A DNA stretch of 64,000 nt. Origin: Microbacterium sp. 1.5R (GTDB lineage Bacteria; Actinomycetota; Actinomycetes; Actinomycetales; Microbacteriaceae). Shown here one piece after another: positions 19,311-27,020 of the stretch. How positions within the stretch are numbered: the stretch's first letter is position 1; every line of letters begins with the position of its first letter. The notes beneath the pieces were generated by a model. It was not told the DNA's origin and searched no databases. It worked only from the letters and a program-made list of their open reading frames with translations. The DNA lies in the NCBI RefSeq assembly GCF_001889265.1, contig NZ_CP018151.1:1860001-1924000 (forward strand), written 5' to 3'. A program made the translations under genes and the position numbers.

Positions 19311-19328
19311 GTCTGTGCGCGATACTGG
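19301..19328. repeat. Right direct repeat (att-like, at the intact tRNA-Val)
   Basis: This is the second copy of the 28-bp block at 18510-18537. Here it is continuous with the complete tRNA-Val gene and one arm of its terminator. Confidence 0.75.
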
Positions 19329-19387
19329 GATCGAACCAGTGACCTCTTCCGTGTCAGGGAAGCGCGCTACCGCTGCGCCAATCGCGC
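19316..19387 (-). tRNA. tRNA-Val(GAC)
   Basis: The reverse strand folds into a full cloverleaf: acceptor GCGCGAT/ATCGCGC, anticodon stem CTTCC/GGAAG with loop TGACAC containing GAC, T-loop GGTTCGATCC, and discriminator A. CCA is not encoded. It is the last of three tRNAs read from a promoter near 19650, and its 3' end is the target of the att-like repeat. Confidence 0.95.
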
Positions 19388-19412
19388 CCGTTGGGGCTAT
19401 TCAGTTACTGAG

Positions 19413-19483
19413 AGGTGGCGACGGGATTCGAACCCGTGTAAACGGCTTTGCAGGCCGGTGCCTAGCCGCTCGGCCACGCCACC
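19413..19483 (-). tRNA. tRNA-Cys(GCA)
   Basis: Acceptor GGTGGCG/CGCCACC with discriminator U, anticodon loop CTGCAAA (GCA), and T-loop GGTTCGAATCC are all present. CCA is not encoded. It lies between tRNA-Gly and tRNA-Val on the same strand. Confidence 0.95.
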
Positions 19484-19536
19484 GTGTGGATTGACCCCAC
19501 GTGCCGAAGGCCTTCCGAAGAAGGTCCCTGCACTTG

Positions 19537-19609
19537 AGCGGATGACGAGACTCGAACTCGCGACCCCAACCTTGGCAAGGTTGTGCGCTACCAACTGCGC
19601 TACATCCGC
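19537..19609 (-). tRNA. tRNA-Gly(GCC)
   Basis: Acceptor GCGGATG/CATCCGC, anticodon stem AACCT/AGGTT with loop TGCCA (GCC), and T-loop AGTTCGAGTCT are present. It is the first gene of the Gly-Cys-Val tRNA unit; CCA is not encoded. Confidence 0.95.
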
Positions 19610-19643
19610 GTTGTTCCCGGTTGTTGTCCCGGGCACTTATGAA

Positions 19644-19672
19644 ACATTAGCCGATGATCGGCGACTGTCCAA
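19644..19672 (-). promoter_or_regulatory. Promoter of the Gly-Cys-Val tRNA unit
   Basis: On the reverse strand TTGGAC (19667-19672) and TAATGT (19644-19649) are separated by exactly 17 bp and lie 35 bp before tRNA-Gly. This is a good SigA-type promoter. Confidence 0.65.
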
Positions 19673-19708
19673 ACCGAAACCGAATCTCGCGCGTGTCTCG
19701 CAGGGTGG

Positions 19709-19738
19709 TCAACTTGGCCTCCGACGGTCGGGTAGTAT
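19709..19738 (+). promoter_or_regulatory. Promoter of tRNA-Val(CAC)
   Basis: TAGTAT at 19733-19738 is a fair -10, 23 bp before the tRNA 5' end. TCAACT at 19709-19714 is a weak -35 at 18 bp. The two tRNA units are divergent across this spacer. Confidence 0.45.
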
Positions 19739-19761
19739 CGGTTGACGTACCCCGCAGGTAT

Positions 19762-19837
19762 GGGCGATTGGCGCAGTTGGTAGCGCGCTTCCTTCACACG
19801 GAAGAGGTCATCGGTTCGAGTCCGGTATCGCCCACCA
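19762..19837 (+). tRNA. tRNA-Val(CAC), CCA encoded
   Basis: Acceptor GGGCGAT/ATCGCCC, anticodon stem CTTCC/GGAAG with loop TTCACAC (CAC), and T-loop GGTTCGAGTCC are present. Discriminator A at 19834 is followed by an encoded CCA. It is transcribed alone and ends in a strong terminator. Confidence 0.95.
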
Positions 19838-19840
19838 CAG

Positions 19841-19873
19841 AACCCCGCGCATCTGAGATGCCGCGGGGTTTTC
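19841..19873 (+). terminator. Terminator of tRNA-Val(CAC)
   Basis: AACCCCGCG and CGCGGGGTT form a strong stem around an inner CATCT/AGATG stem, followed by TTTTCTC, directly after the tRNA. Confidence 0.85.
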
Positions 19874-19929
19874 TCATGGCGCGAGGGCGCGGGAGCCAGC
19901 GCCGATCTTTCGATTGCTAGCGTTGCGGC

Positions 19930-20382
19930 ATGCCCACCTTGCTCGACGACTTCCTCTCCGGAGATCGCGGACGCGTGATGCACGCGGTGTGGGAGACGAT
20001 CCGCTCGCGGGATGCCGCGACTCTCGACCCCCTCGTCGCCGCGCTTCCGCAGCTCCGGCGCGAGGCGACGAGGCTCGATCTGGGCGGGATGATCTATTCG
20101 AACAACGCCCATCTGGCGCACGCGCTCACCAAACTCGAACAGTATCGCGATAGGGAGTGCTGGTGCGCCGCTTACCCCGGGCTGCTCACGAATGACCCCG
20201 AGAAGGAACAGGCGCTCGGCCACGTCAGCATCCTCTCGACGAGCGATCCTGGCTGGTCGATGACCTATGTCACCGAATGCGCCGTGTGCGGGAGGCTGTT
20301 CGATGTCGAGCAGGGGGACCATCACTTCATGTGGTGGAGATGGGTGCCGCGCGGGGTGAAGAGAAGCCGCGGAGAGGTCTGA
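19930..20382 (+). CDS. Hypothetical protein with two Cys pairs
   Basis: The 150-residue product begins MPTLLDDFLSGDRGRVMHAV and looks helical for about 80 residues. It then shows CWC near residue 77 and ECAVCGRLFDVEQGDHHFMWWRW near residues 116-138 in short segments, suggestive of a zinc ribbon. I do not recognise the family. Codon use matches the neighbours. A second small Cys-pair protein follows 29 bp later on the same strand, so the two may form an operon. Confidence 0.6.
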   Translation: MPTLLDDFLSGDRGRVMHAVWETIRSRDAATLDPLVAALPQLRREATRLDLGGMIYSNNAHLAHALTKLEQYRDRECWCAAYPGLLTNDPEKEQALGHVSILSTSDPGWSMTYVTECAVCGRLFDVEQGDHHFMWWRWVPRGVKRSRGEV

Positions 20383-20411
20383 CGTCGGTGGCCGGCGGTA
20401 GCGTTCCGACC

Positions 20412-20834
20412 ATGCCGCGCACTCCGCTCCCGAGCCCTTGTCCGCTCTGCGGCCATGGAGACGCGGTGCGCGTGACCACCGCGCTGCTGTGCGACTGGTG
20501 CGGGTGGCGTTACGGCGACTCCCCCGACCCCGACCTCCCCCGCCCGGTGGTCGAGGTGGTCTATTACATCCGCTACGACCGTCGGGTGAAGATCGGCACC
20601 AGTCGCCGGCCGCGTCACCGACTCGCGAGCATCCGCCACGACGAGCTCCTCGCGTTCGAGCCGGGTGGCCGTGCGGTGGAGCAATCGAGACACCGCGAGT
20701 TCGCCGACATCCGGGAGGGCGGCGAATGGTTCACCCTCACCCCGTATCTCGCGGCCCACATCGACGGACTGCGCACGCTGGACGACCCCTGGCAGCTCTA
20801 CGCGCGCTGGGTGGCGGCGGCATTGCAGAACTGA
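20412..20834 (+). CDS. Zinc-ribbon plus GIY-YIG (T5orf172/MUG113-like) protein
   Basis: The 140-residue protein has CPLC and CDWC pairs at about 10-36 and then a small GIY-YIG-like domain: VVYYIRYDRRVKIGTS at about 47-62, an Arg-rich helix (RRPRHRLASI), a GRAVEQSRHREF segment and GGEWF near residue 104. These match T5orf172/MUG113 proteins found in phages and DNA-modification contexts. The Tyr, Arg and Glu needed for nicking seem present. The ATG at 20412 has no strong ribosome-binding site. Function unknown; a DNA-binding nuclease is the family expectation. Confidence 0.7.
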   Translation: MPRTPLPSPCPLCGHGDAVRVTTALLCDWCGWRYGDSPDPDLPRPVVEVVYYIRYDRRVKIGTSRRPRHRLASIRHDELLAFEPGGRAVEQSRHREFADIREGGEWFTLTPYLAAHIDGLRTLDDPWQLYARWVAAALQN

Positions 20835-20871
20835 AGCCCCGCACAGGGCCGACGTTCCGTGCGGGGCTTCA
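20832..20871. terminator. Bidirectional terminator
   Basis: A perfect 13-bp stem (20832-20844 with 20859-20871; core GAAGCCCCGCAC) starts in the stop codon of the GIY-YIG gene and lies before the end of the convergent SPW gene. It can serve both strands. Confidence 0.75.
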
Positions 20872-20885
20872 GAGTTCGTACGCCA

Positions 20886-21269
20886 TCAGACGCGAGCGGT
20901 GGCCTTGACCTTCGCGGGCTGCGGCTGCGAGAACAGCACGACCACGATCACGGCGACGCCGACGACCACGTGCGGCACCCAGACGTTCGGCGCCTCCGTC
21001 GAGAAGCCGAAGATCCACGGCGACAGCGCCAGGAACAGGCTCGCGACGATGTCGAACACGAGGTGGACGGGCATCGGGATGACGCCGAACGGCCCCCATT
21101 CGTACTTCGTGAAGAGGCTGTAGACGATGAGCCCGATTCCGAGCACGATCGGGATGATCACGGCGGGGCCGCCCATGCTCGCGAAGCCGAAGAGCCACGG
21201 AGCGGCGATCAGCGCCACTCCGACGATGTAGTCGAGAATTCCATGGACCTTGGTGGGGATGAAACGCAT
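20886..21269 (-). CDS. SPW repeat membrane protein
   Basis: The 127-residue protein has four hydrophobic helices arranged as two halves, each with an SPW-type motif: APWLFGF near residue 23 and SPWIFGF near residue 84. SPW (PF03779-type) proteins occur in actinobacteria and other bacteria; their function is unknown. The start has an AGGAGG-like sequence upstream (GGAGGAATC). It is monocistronic and shares a terminator with the gene on the other strand. Confidence 0.85.
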   Translation of the reverse strand: MRFIPTKVHGILDYIVGVALIAAPWLFGFASMGGPAVIIPIVLGIGLIVYSLFTKYEWGPFGVIPMPVHLVFDIVASLFLALSPWIFGFSTEAPNVWVPHVVVGVAVIVVVLFSQPQPAKVKATARV

Positions 21270-21363
21270 GATTCCTCCTGTGGTGTCGTCGCATCCTGCG
21301 ACTCACAGACTGTTCGCAGCCGTTCGTCGAACGGATTGCGACCGGGTCACACGTGTCGGGGCT

Positions 21364-21942
21364 TCAGGCGGTCGCCCAGCCGTATCGTCGAGCCAGAGCC
21401 GAAGCGACCTCCCCGTAGCGCGATCGGTCGAGCACCGCGGCCTCACGGCGCAGTCCGCTCTCGTGCACGCTGTACAGCAGCTCGATGTCGACCCAGGACT
21501 CCCGTCCCTGCGCGTCCCAGCCGCCGGAGCCGATCGACAGGTAGTCGCGGTCGCCGTCGTGCGCCTTGCTCGTCATCCGCACCGCATAGACACGTTCTGC
21601 GGATTCGCGCCCGATCACGAGCACCGGCCGATCCTTGCCTCGACCGTCGTTCTCCTCATAGGGCACCCAGGTCCAGATGATCTCACCCGCGTCAGGGGCG
21701 CCGTCCCGGTCGGGCGCGTAGCCGATGCGGAGGTCATCGATCCGGTCGGGGTCGACCCGCCGTGTCTCGGTCCCGCGCGACGCCGCTCTCGACGCCCCTG
21801 AGGCGGAGCGGACCTCCTCGGAGGTGCGCAGACGCGAGACCGGGCGTCTCGGACGAGTTTTCGTCCGAGACGCCCGGTCAGATCCCAGTGCTGTGAAGAG
21901 GATCTCCGCGAGTCGTGCCAGGATGCCGTTGGTGTTGCTCAC
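21364..21942 (-). CDS. PemK/MazF-family toxin-like protein without adjacent antitoxin
   Basis: The 192-residue protein has a variable basic N-terminus (about 1-65) and a PemK/MazF-like beta-barrel (about 70-185) with IIWTWVPYEE, GKDRPVLVIG, SIGSGGWD and a helical end. In the family, the conserved KDRPV region forms the RNA-binding pocket of a ribosome-independent mRNA interferase. No antitoxin-sized gene lies next to it. It is 20 bp downstream of amt on the same strand. A long perfect hairpin is embedded in its N-terminal codons. Many actinobacteria carry such solitary chromosomal homologues, so toxicity is uncertain. Confidence 0.8.
   Translation of the reverse strand: MSNTNGILARLAEILFTALGSDRASRTKTRPRRPVSRLRTSEEVRSASGASRAASRGTETRRVDPDRIDDLRIGYAPDRDGAPDAGEIIWTWVPYEENDGRGKDRPVLVIGRESAERVYAVRMTSKAHDGDRDYLSIGSGGWDAQGRESWVDIELLYSVHESGLRREAAVLDRSRYGEVASALARRYGWATA
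21838..21879. repeat. Perfect 19-bp inverted repeat inside the PemK-like gene
   Basis: Arms at 21838-21856 and 21861-21879 (each containing GGGCGTCTCGGACGA or its complement) are perfectly complementary around a 4-nt loop. It lies about 85 bp after the amt stop codon, in the variable N-terminal codons of the PemK-like gene. It could end or attenuate amt transcription, or block translation of the toxin-like gene. Confidence 0.6.
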
Positions 21943-21962
21943 ACGGTCACCCTAACGGCAGT

Positions 21963-23201
21963 TCAGGCGTCGGCCAGCGCGTAGCCCTCCTCGCCGTGGA
22001 CGACCTGGTCGACACCGGCGATCTCGTCTTCGCTCGTGATGCGGAAGCCGATCGTCTTCTCGATCGCGAAGCCGATGATGAAGGCGACGACGAAGGAGTA
22101 GATCAGCACACCGAGCGCTGCGATCGCCTGGACGGCGAGCTGACGTGCGTCGCCTCCGACGAACAGACCGGTCTCGGTGGCGAAGAAGCCGAGGTACAGC
22201 GTTCCGATGAGGCCACCCACCAGGTGGATGCCGACCACGTCGAGCGAGTCGTCGAAGCCGAGACGGAACTTCATCTCGACCGCCAGCGCGCAGACGATAC
22301 CGGCGACGGCACCGAGCAGCAGCGACCATCCGGGCGTCAGGTTCGCGCAGGCCGGGGTGATGGCGACGAGACCGGCGACCGCGCCGGACGCTGCACCGAC
22401 CGAGGTTGCCTTGCCGTCCTTGATGCGCTCGATGAGGATCCAGCCGAGGATCGCCGCCGCCGTGGCGCCGAGGGTGTTCAGGCCGATGAGTCCGACGCCG
22501 CCCATGTCCTCTGCGAGCCACTCCGCGCCGGCGTTGAAGCCGAACCAGCCGAACCACAGCAGCGCTGCGCCGAGGAGCGTCAGCGGCACGTTGTGCGGCT
22601 TGAGGATGCCCTTCTGGAAGCCGATGCGCTTGCCGAGGACGATCGCGAGGGCGAGAGCCGCGGCGCCGGCGTTGATGTGCACCGCGGTACCACCGGCGTA
22701 GTCGATGACGCCGATGCCGCTGTCCTCACCGAACAGCGTGGTGCCGAGGTTCATGATCCAGCCGCCGCCCCAGACCCATGCGGCTACGGGGAAGTATCCG
22801 ACGGTGGCGAAGACACCGGCGAAGATGAGCCAGCTGCCGAACTTCGCGCGGTCGGCGATGGCGCCCGAGATGAGCGCGACGGTGATGATCGCGAAGGTCG
22901 CGCCGTAGGCGACTCCGAGAAGTGCGACGTTCGAGCCCTCACCGGCCGCGAGGCTCGAGAGACCGAAGTCGGCGAAGGGGTTGCCGGCGAATGCCGTCGG
23001 GCTGTCGACCGCGCTCATCGAGAATCCGAAGAGGATCCAGAGGACGGCGACGAGACCGATCGAGCCGAAGCTCATCATCATCATGCTGACGACGCTCTTG
23101 GCCTTGACGAGACCGCCGTAGAAGAAGGCGACGCCGGGCGTCATGAGCAGTACGAGGGCGGTCGCGGTGATCGCCCAGGAGATGTTGCCTGGAGCATCCA
23201 T
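21963..23201 (-). CDS. amt: Ammonium transporter
   Basis: This 412-residue Amt/MEP/Rh protein has 11 predicted membrane helices. Family residues are visible: TPGVAFFYGGLV at about 23-34, AVHINAG with the first pore histidine, and VVGIHLVGG with the second. It moves ammonium into the cell as a trimer. ATG at 23201 is chosen because GAGG lies seven bases upstream. No glnB (PII) gene follows, unlike many amt loci. A possible GlnR-type box lies upstream. Confidence 0.95.
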   Translation of the reverse strand: MDAPGNISWAITATALVLLMTPGVAFFYGGLVKAKSVVSMMMMSFGSIGLVAVLWILFGFSMSAVDSPTAFAGNPFADFGLSSLAAGEGSNVALLGVAYGATFAIITVALISGAIADRAKFGSWLIFAGVFATVGYFPVAAWVWGGGWIMNLGTTLFGEDSGIGVIDYAGGTAVHINAGAAALALAIVLGKRIGFQKGILKPHNVPLTLLGAALLWFGWFGFNAGAEWLAEDMGGVGLIGLNTLGATAAAILGWILIERIKDGKATSVGAASGAVAGLVAITPACANLTPGWSLLLGAVAGIVCALAVEMKFRLGFDDSLDVVGIHLVGGLIGTLYLGFFATETGLFVGGDARQLAVQAIAALGVLIYSFVVAFIIGFAIEKTIGFRITSEDEIAGVDQVVHGEEGYALADA

Positions 23202-23273
23202 AGTCAAACCTCACATTCGGGAAACTGAGAGCTTCAGTGTGACGAGGCCCGATTTCCGGAATGCGTGAGGTTT

Positions 23274-23289
23274 GTTGCGGTGGCGTTAC
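23274..23289 (-). promoter_or_regulatory. Possible GlnR-type box upstream of amt
   Basis: On the amt strand the sequence reads GTAAC, six bases, GCAAC. GlnR of actinobacteria binds half-sites close to GTnAC and GAAAC with 6-bp spacing and controls amt genes. The second half deviates by one base, and the site is about 75 bp before the start. This is an inference from the recalled consensus. Confidence 0.3.
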
Positions 23290-23316
23290 AGAGACGCCGC
23301 GTGTGTGAACACTGCG

Positions 23317-24366
23317 TTACGCGACACTGCGATCCGCGTGTGTAAGTGCATTGAGTCTGGAGACAGCGCGCAGATATTTCTTGCGATATCCCCCGTTCAG
23401 CATCTCTTCTGCGAAGACCTGGTCGAGGCTCACACCGGTGGCGACGATCGGGATCTGCGCGTCGTACACGCGGTCGACGAACGCGACGAAGCGCAGAGCC
23501 TCGGACTGATCGGTCAGGACCCGCACATCCCGCAGGCCCACGAGATCCAGCTCGGCGATGATCCGCAGATACCGCGAGGGGTGCACCCGGGCCAGGTGAC
23601 GGATGACGTCGGCGAAGGAATCGTCGGACGCGTTTCCGTGCCCCGCCCCCTCGTCGATCGCGCGGGCATAGGAATCGTCGTCGCTCACGACGGCGTGCCC
23701 GTCGAGCGCCCGCTGGCGGAAGTCGACACCGTCGATGCGGATCGTCTGGAAGCTGTCGGACATCGCGTGGATCTCTCGGAGGAAGTCCTGTGCGGCGAAG
23801 CGGCCCTCACCCAGTGCGTTCGGCGGAGTGTTCGAGGTCGCCGCGAGCTTGGTGCCGGTGGGAACCAGCTCGCCGATGAGCCGAGTCATGACCATGGTGT
23901 CGCCCGGGTCATCGAGTTCGAACTCGTCGATGCACAGCAGGTCTGCACCCTTGAGCAGGTCGACGGTGTTCTTGTAGCCGAGCGCACCGACCAGAGCCGT
24001 GTACTCGATGAACGAGCCGAAGTACTTCCTGCGCGCGGGCATCGCGTGATAGATCGACGCCAGCAGGTGGGTCTTGCCGACGCCGAATCCGCCGTCGAGA
24101 TAGACGCCCGGCTTCGTCTCCGGCTCCTTCTTGGCTCGGCTGAAGAATCCGCCCCGCTTGAGCGGAGCACCGCGTCCGGCGAACCGGATGAGCGTCTCCT
24201 TGGCGTCCTCCTGCGAGGGGTAGGCCGCATCGGCACGATAGCTCTCGAACGTCGCACCGTCGAACTGCGGCGGCGGCACGAGGCTGGCCAGCATCTCGGG
24301 ACCGGTGACGGTCGGCTGTCGATCTGTCAGGTGCACGATGCCCGTGCGGCTGGGCGTGTCGGTCAT
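23317..24366 (-). CDS. zapE: Cell division protein ZapE (AFG1-like ATPase)
   Basis: The 349-residue P-loop ATPase has Walker [11 protein letters not shown] at about residue 91 and Walker B LLCIDEFE at about 144, followed by an arginine-rich region, matching the AFG1/LACE1/ZapE family. In E. coli ZapE binds the Z-ring; mitochondrial homologues act in protein turnover. ATG at 24366 is preceded by AGGA at 5 bases; a longer open frame upstream lacks a ribosome-binding site. It is divergent from the sulfurtransferase gene. Confidence 0.9.
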   Translation of the reverse strand: MTDTPSRTGIVHLTDRQPTVTGPEMLASLVPPPQFDGATFESYRADAAYPSQEDAKETLIRFAGRGAPLKRGGFFSRAKKEPETKPGVYLDGGFGVGKTHLLASIYHAMPARRKYFGSFIEYTALVGALGYKNTVDLLKGADLLCIDEFELDDPGDTMVMTRLIGELVPTGTKLAATSNTPPNALGEGRFAAQDFLREIHAMSDSFQTIRIDGVDFRQRALDGHAVVSDDDSYARAIDEGAGHGNASDDSFADVIRHLARVHPSRYLRIIAELDLVGLRDVRVLTDQSEALRFVAFVDRVYDAQIPIVATGVSLDQVFAEEMLNGGYRKKYLRAVSRLNALTHADRSVA

Positions 24367-24512
24367 CACGGTCCTGTGTCGGGGGCGCACCTGTGTCGAA
24401 GTCTTACGAATCGGGTGCAGGGCGCACGGCGTGGATCTATCGTCGAAGTATCGGCTCCACATTACGCCGTCGTCCCCTGCATCATCGCCGCTCACCGTCT
24501 GAGGAGATCCCT

Positions 24513-25406
24513 GTGGCCATCGAGTTCGACACCACTTCGTCAAAGTTCGCCGAGTACGCCGAGCCCGGCCGTCTCGTGAGCACCGAGTGGCTGGCCGAGC
24601 GCCTCGGCACACCGGGCCTGGTCGTCGTCGAATCCGATGAGGACGTGCTGCTGTACGAGACGGGCCACATCCCCGGCGCCGTGAAGGTCGACTGGCACAC
24701 CGAGCTCAATGATCCCGTCGTGCGCGACTATGTCGACGGCGAGGGCTTCGCGAAGCTGCTCAGCACCAAGGGCATCTCCCGCGACGACACCGTCGTGATC
24801 TACGGCGACAAGAACAACTGGTGGGCCGCCTACGCGCTCTGGGTCTTCTCGCTCTTCGGCCACGAGGACGTTCGGCTGCTCGACGGCGGACGCGATCGCT
24901 GGATCTCCGAGGGCCGCGAGATCACCCGGGACGCCCCGCAGATCACGCCGACGGAGTATCCCGTGGTCGAACGCGACGACTCGGAGATCCGCGCATACAA
25001 GGAGGATGTCCTCGCTCACATCGGCAGCCCGCTGATCGATGTGCGCTCTCCCGAGGAATACAGCGGTGAGCGCACCACCGCACCGGCCTACCCCGAAGAG
25101 GGAGCCCTGCGCGCGGGGCACATCCCCACCGCCCAGAGCGTGCCGTGGGCGAAGGCCGTGGCTGAGGACGGCGGCTTCCGGTCGCGGGCCGAACTCGACG
25201 CGATCTATCGTGACGGGGCCGGACTCGCCGATGGCGACGAGGTCGTCGCGTACTGCCGCATCGGAGAGCGCTCGAGCCACACGTGGTTCGTCCTCACGCA
25301 CCTGCTCGGATTCGAGAACGTCCGCAACTACGACGGCTCGTGGACCGAGTGGGGCAGCGCGGTGCGGGTCCCGATCGTGACCGGCGCGGAGCCCGGATCC
25401 CTCTGA
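24513..25406 (+). CDS. sseA: Thiosulfate sulfurtransferase (tandem rhodanese)
   Basis: The 297-residue protein has two rhodanese domains, about 20-140 (inactive) and 165-290 (active). Cys248 in the loop CRIGERS is the sulfur-accepting residue, and that loop sequence matches thiosulfate rather than mercaptopyruvate sulfurtransferases. GTG at 24513 follows GAGGAGA. It precedes a sufE-type gene by 19 bp, so sulfur may pass between the two proteins; that link is inferred. Confidence 0.92.
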   Translation: MAIEFDTTSSKFAEYAEPGRLVSTEWLAERLGTPGLVVVESDEDVLLYETGHIPGAVKVDWHTELNDPVVRDYVDGEGFAKLLSTKGISRDDTVVIYGDKNNWWAAYALWVFSLFGHEDVRLLDGGRDRWISEGREITRDAPQITPTEYPVVERDDSEIRAYKEDVLAHIGSPLIDVRSPEEYSGERTTAPAYPEEGALRAGHIPTAQSVPWAKAVAEDGGFRSRAELDAIYRDGAGLADGDEVVAYCRIGERSSHTWFVLTHLLGFENVRNYDGSWTEWGSAVRVPIVTGAEPGSL

Positions 25407-25425
25407 TCGTGGGAGAATGACAGGG

Positions 25426-25857
25426 ATGAGCACCACGCACGTTCCTGACACCCTCGCTGAGATCCGCGACGGATTCCTCGAGACCCCCGAGGCGGATCGA
25501 CTGCTGCTCCTGCTGGAGTACTCGGACGAGCTGCCGGAGGTCTCCGAAGAGGTCGCGAATCACCCCGAGATGTGCGAGCGCGTCGCGGAATGCCAGTCAC
25601 CGGTGTACATCTACGTCGAAGTCGCCGACGGGATCGTGACCATGCACGCCACCGCCCCGCCCGAGGCGCCGACCACGCGCGGATTCGCGAGCATCCTCGT
25701 GCAGGGCATCTCCGGCCTCACCCCTGACGAGGTTCTCGCGATCCCCGACGACTATCCGCAGTCGATCGGTCTCACCCGCGCGGTGTCGCCGCTGCGCATC
25801 GGCGGCATGACCGGCATGCTGATGCGCGCCAAGAAGCAGGTCATGCAGAAGCGCTGA
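25426..25857 (+). CDS. sufE: SufE family sulfur acceptor
   Basis: The 143-residue SufE-fold protein carries the persulfide cysteine Cys56 in AECQSPV, followed by beta strands and the C-terminal helices of the family. SufE accepts sulfur from a cysteine desulfurase for Fe-S assembly. Two in-frame ATGs are close; 25426 is preferred, with GGGAGA nine bases upstream. It follows the rhodanese gene. Its end overlaps the convergent hydrolase gene by 17 bp. Confidence 0.9.
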   Translation: MSTTHVPDTLAEIRDGFLETPEADRLLLLLEYSDELPEVSEEVANHPEMCERVAECQSPVYIYVEVADGIVTMHATAPPEAPTTRGFASILVQGISGLTPDEVLAIPDDYPQSIGLTRAVSPLRIGGMTGMLMRAKKQVMQKR

Positions 25858-26995
25858 ACCCCTGCGCTGCGAGCCATCCGGTGATGGCATCGCTCCACCC
25901 TGCCTGGTCGTAGTTCCAGATCTTGGTGTGCCGGGCGACCGTGAAGCGGGGCATCGTGACCAGGTCGGGTCTGGCCTGCTCGAGTGCGTGCGATGCATCG
26001 GCGGGCACGAATCCGTCGTCGTCGCTGTGCAGGATGAGGATGGGCACCGACAGCTCGTCGGCGCGCGACACCATGTCCAGGCTGTCGAACGGGATCGCGT
26101 TCTCCGCGCCGCTGAGCCGCGCGGTGAACGGGACGGACAGTGCGCCCATCGCGAGGTCCGGCAGCGGTGCGTGCATGCCGGACTCGCGCGCTTGGAATCG
26201 CAGCACGCTGCGCCAGTCGATCACCGGCGACTCGAGGATGAGACCGACGATGCGGTCGCGGTTGCCCGAGTTCAGGGCGGTCTGCATCGCGACCGCTCCG
26301 CCCATCGACCATCCCATCAGGATCACTCGATCGGCGCCGTGTCGGAGCGCATACGACACCGCCGCATCGACGTCGCGCCACTCCGAAGCCCCCAGAGCGT
26401 ACGCACCGCTTCGGCTGCGCGGCGCCTCACCGTCGTTGCGGTACGAGACGACGAGGTTCGGGAAGCCCGCGGCATGCAGCACGGGGACGGCACGAAGGCA
26501 CTCGGCTCGGGTGACCCCTCGTCCGTGGACCTGGATCACCCACGTCGAGGAGTCGGCCGGGAACAGCCAGGCGGGGCATGGCCCGGCCGGGGAACCGATG
26601 AGCACGTTCTGCGAGGGCAGGTGGAGCTCGCCGGGAGTGGAGTAGTACCAACCGCTGAACGCCGCGCTCCTGTCGACGCGGGCGCCCGGTTCGATCTGCG
26701 TCAGCAGCTTGCGCCTCACGGTGGTGGCATCAGCGCTCAGCACCGCGCCGAGCTTGACGTAGCCATACGTTCCCGAGGTGAAGAGTCCGTATCGACCCGG
26801 GAGCTCGGTGTCCCGCGTCCGGGTGAGCTCGATCGTCTGCGCCCCGGTGTCGACGGCGAGGATCTCGACGTTCGCCGGTCGCTTCGCCGGCATGACGACC
26901 CGACGGGCGACGCTGAAGACGAGCAGAGCCAGCGCCGTCCCCAGAGCGAGCAGAGCAGGGACAAGGAGTGCAACGGCGTGCCTGAGACTCTTCAT
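25841..26995 (-). CDS. Membrane-anchored alpha/beta hydrolase
   Basis: The 384-residue protein has an N-terminal hydrophobic helix (about 8-30) that can act as an uncleaved anchor, then an alpha/beta-hydrolase domain. The nucleophile elbow is GWSMGG (about residue 230), the acid probably an Asp in HSDDDGFVP (about 330), and the base histidine in ARHTKIWN (about 362). The oxyanion region is VHGRGVTRAE. The family includes esterases and acyl peptidases; the substrate is unknown. The active site should face outward. Confidence 0.85.
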   Translation of the reverse strand: MKSLRHAVALLVPALLALGTALALLVFSVARRVVMPAKRPANVEILAVDTGAQTIELTRTRDTELPGRYGLFTSGTYGYVKLGAVLSADATTVRRKLLTQIEPGARVDRSAAFSGWYYSTPGELHLPSQNVLIGSPAGPCPAWLFPADSSTWVIQVHGRGVTRAECLRAVPVLHAAGFPNLVVSYRNDGEAPRSRSGAYALGASEWRDVDAAVSYALRHGADRVILMGWSMGGAVAMQTALNSGNRDRIVGLILESPVIDWRSVLRFQARESGMHAPLPDLAMGALSVPFTARLSGAENAIPFDSLDMVSRADELSVPILILHSDDDGFVPADASHALEQARPDLVTMPRFTVARHTKIWNYDQAGWSDAITGWLAAQGFSASA

Positions 26996-27020
26996 CGCTT
27001 CCTGACTCTAGCCTGTTGCC

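Larger units (their letters stand above)
18510..19328. mobile_element. Remnant of an element integrated at tRNA-Val(GAC)
   Basis: A segment of about 0.8 kb is bounded by the two 28-bp repeats, with the functional tRNA restored on the right side. No integrase gene is left inside. The interior holds a frameshifted small gene and one weak open frame. I infer an integrated plasmid, phage or satellite that lost most of its length. An alternative is a local duplication of the tRNA tail that did not involve an integrase. Confidence 0.55.
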
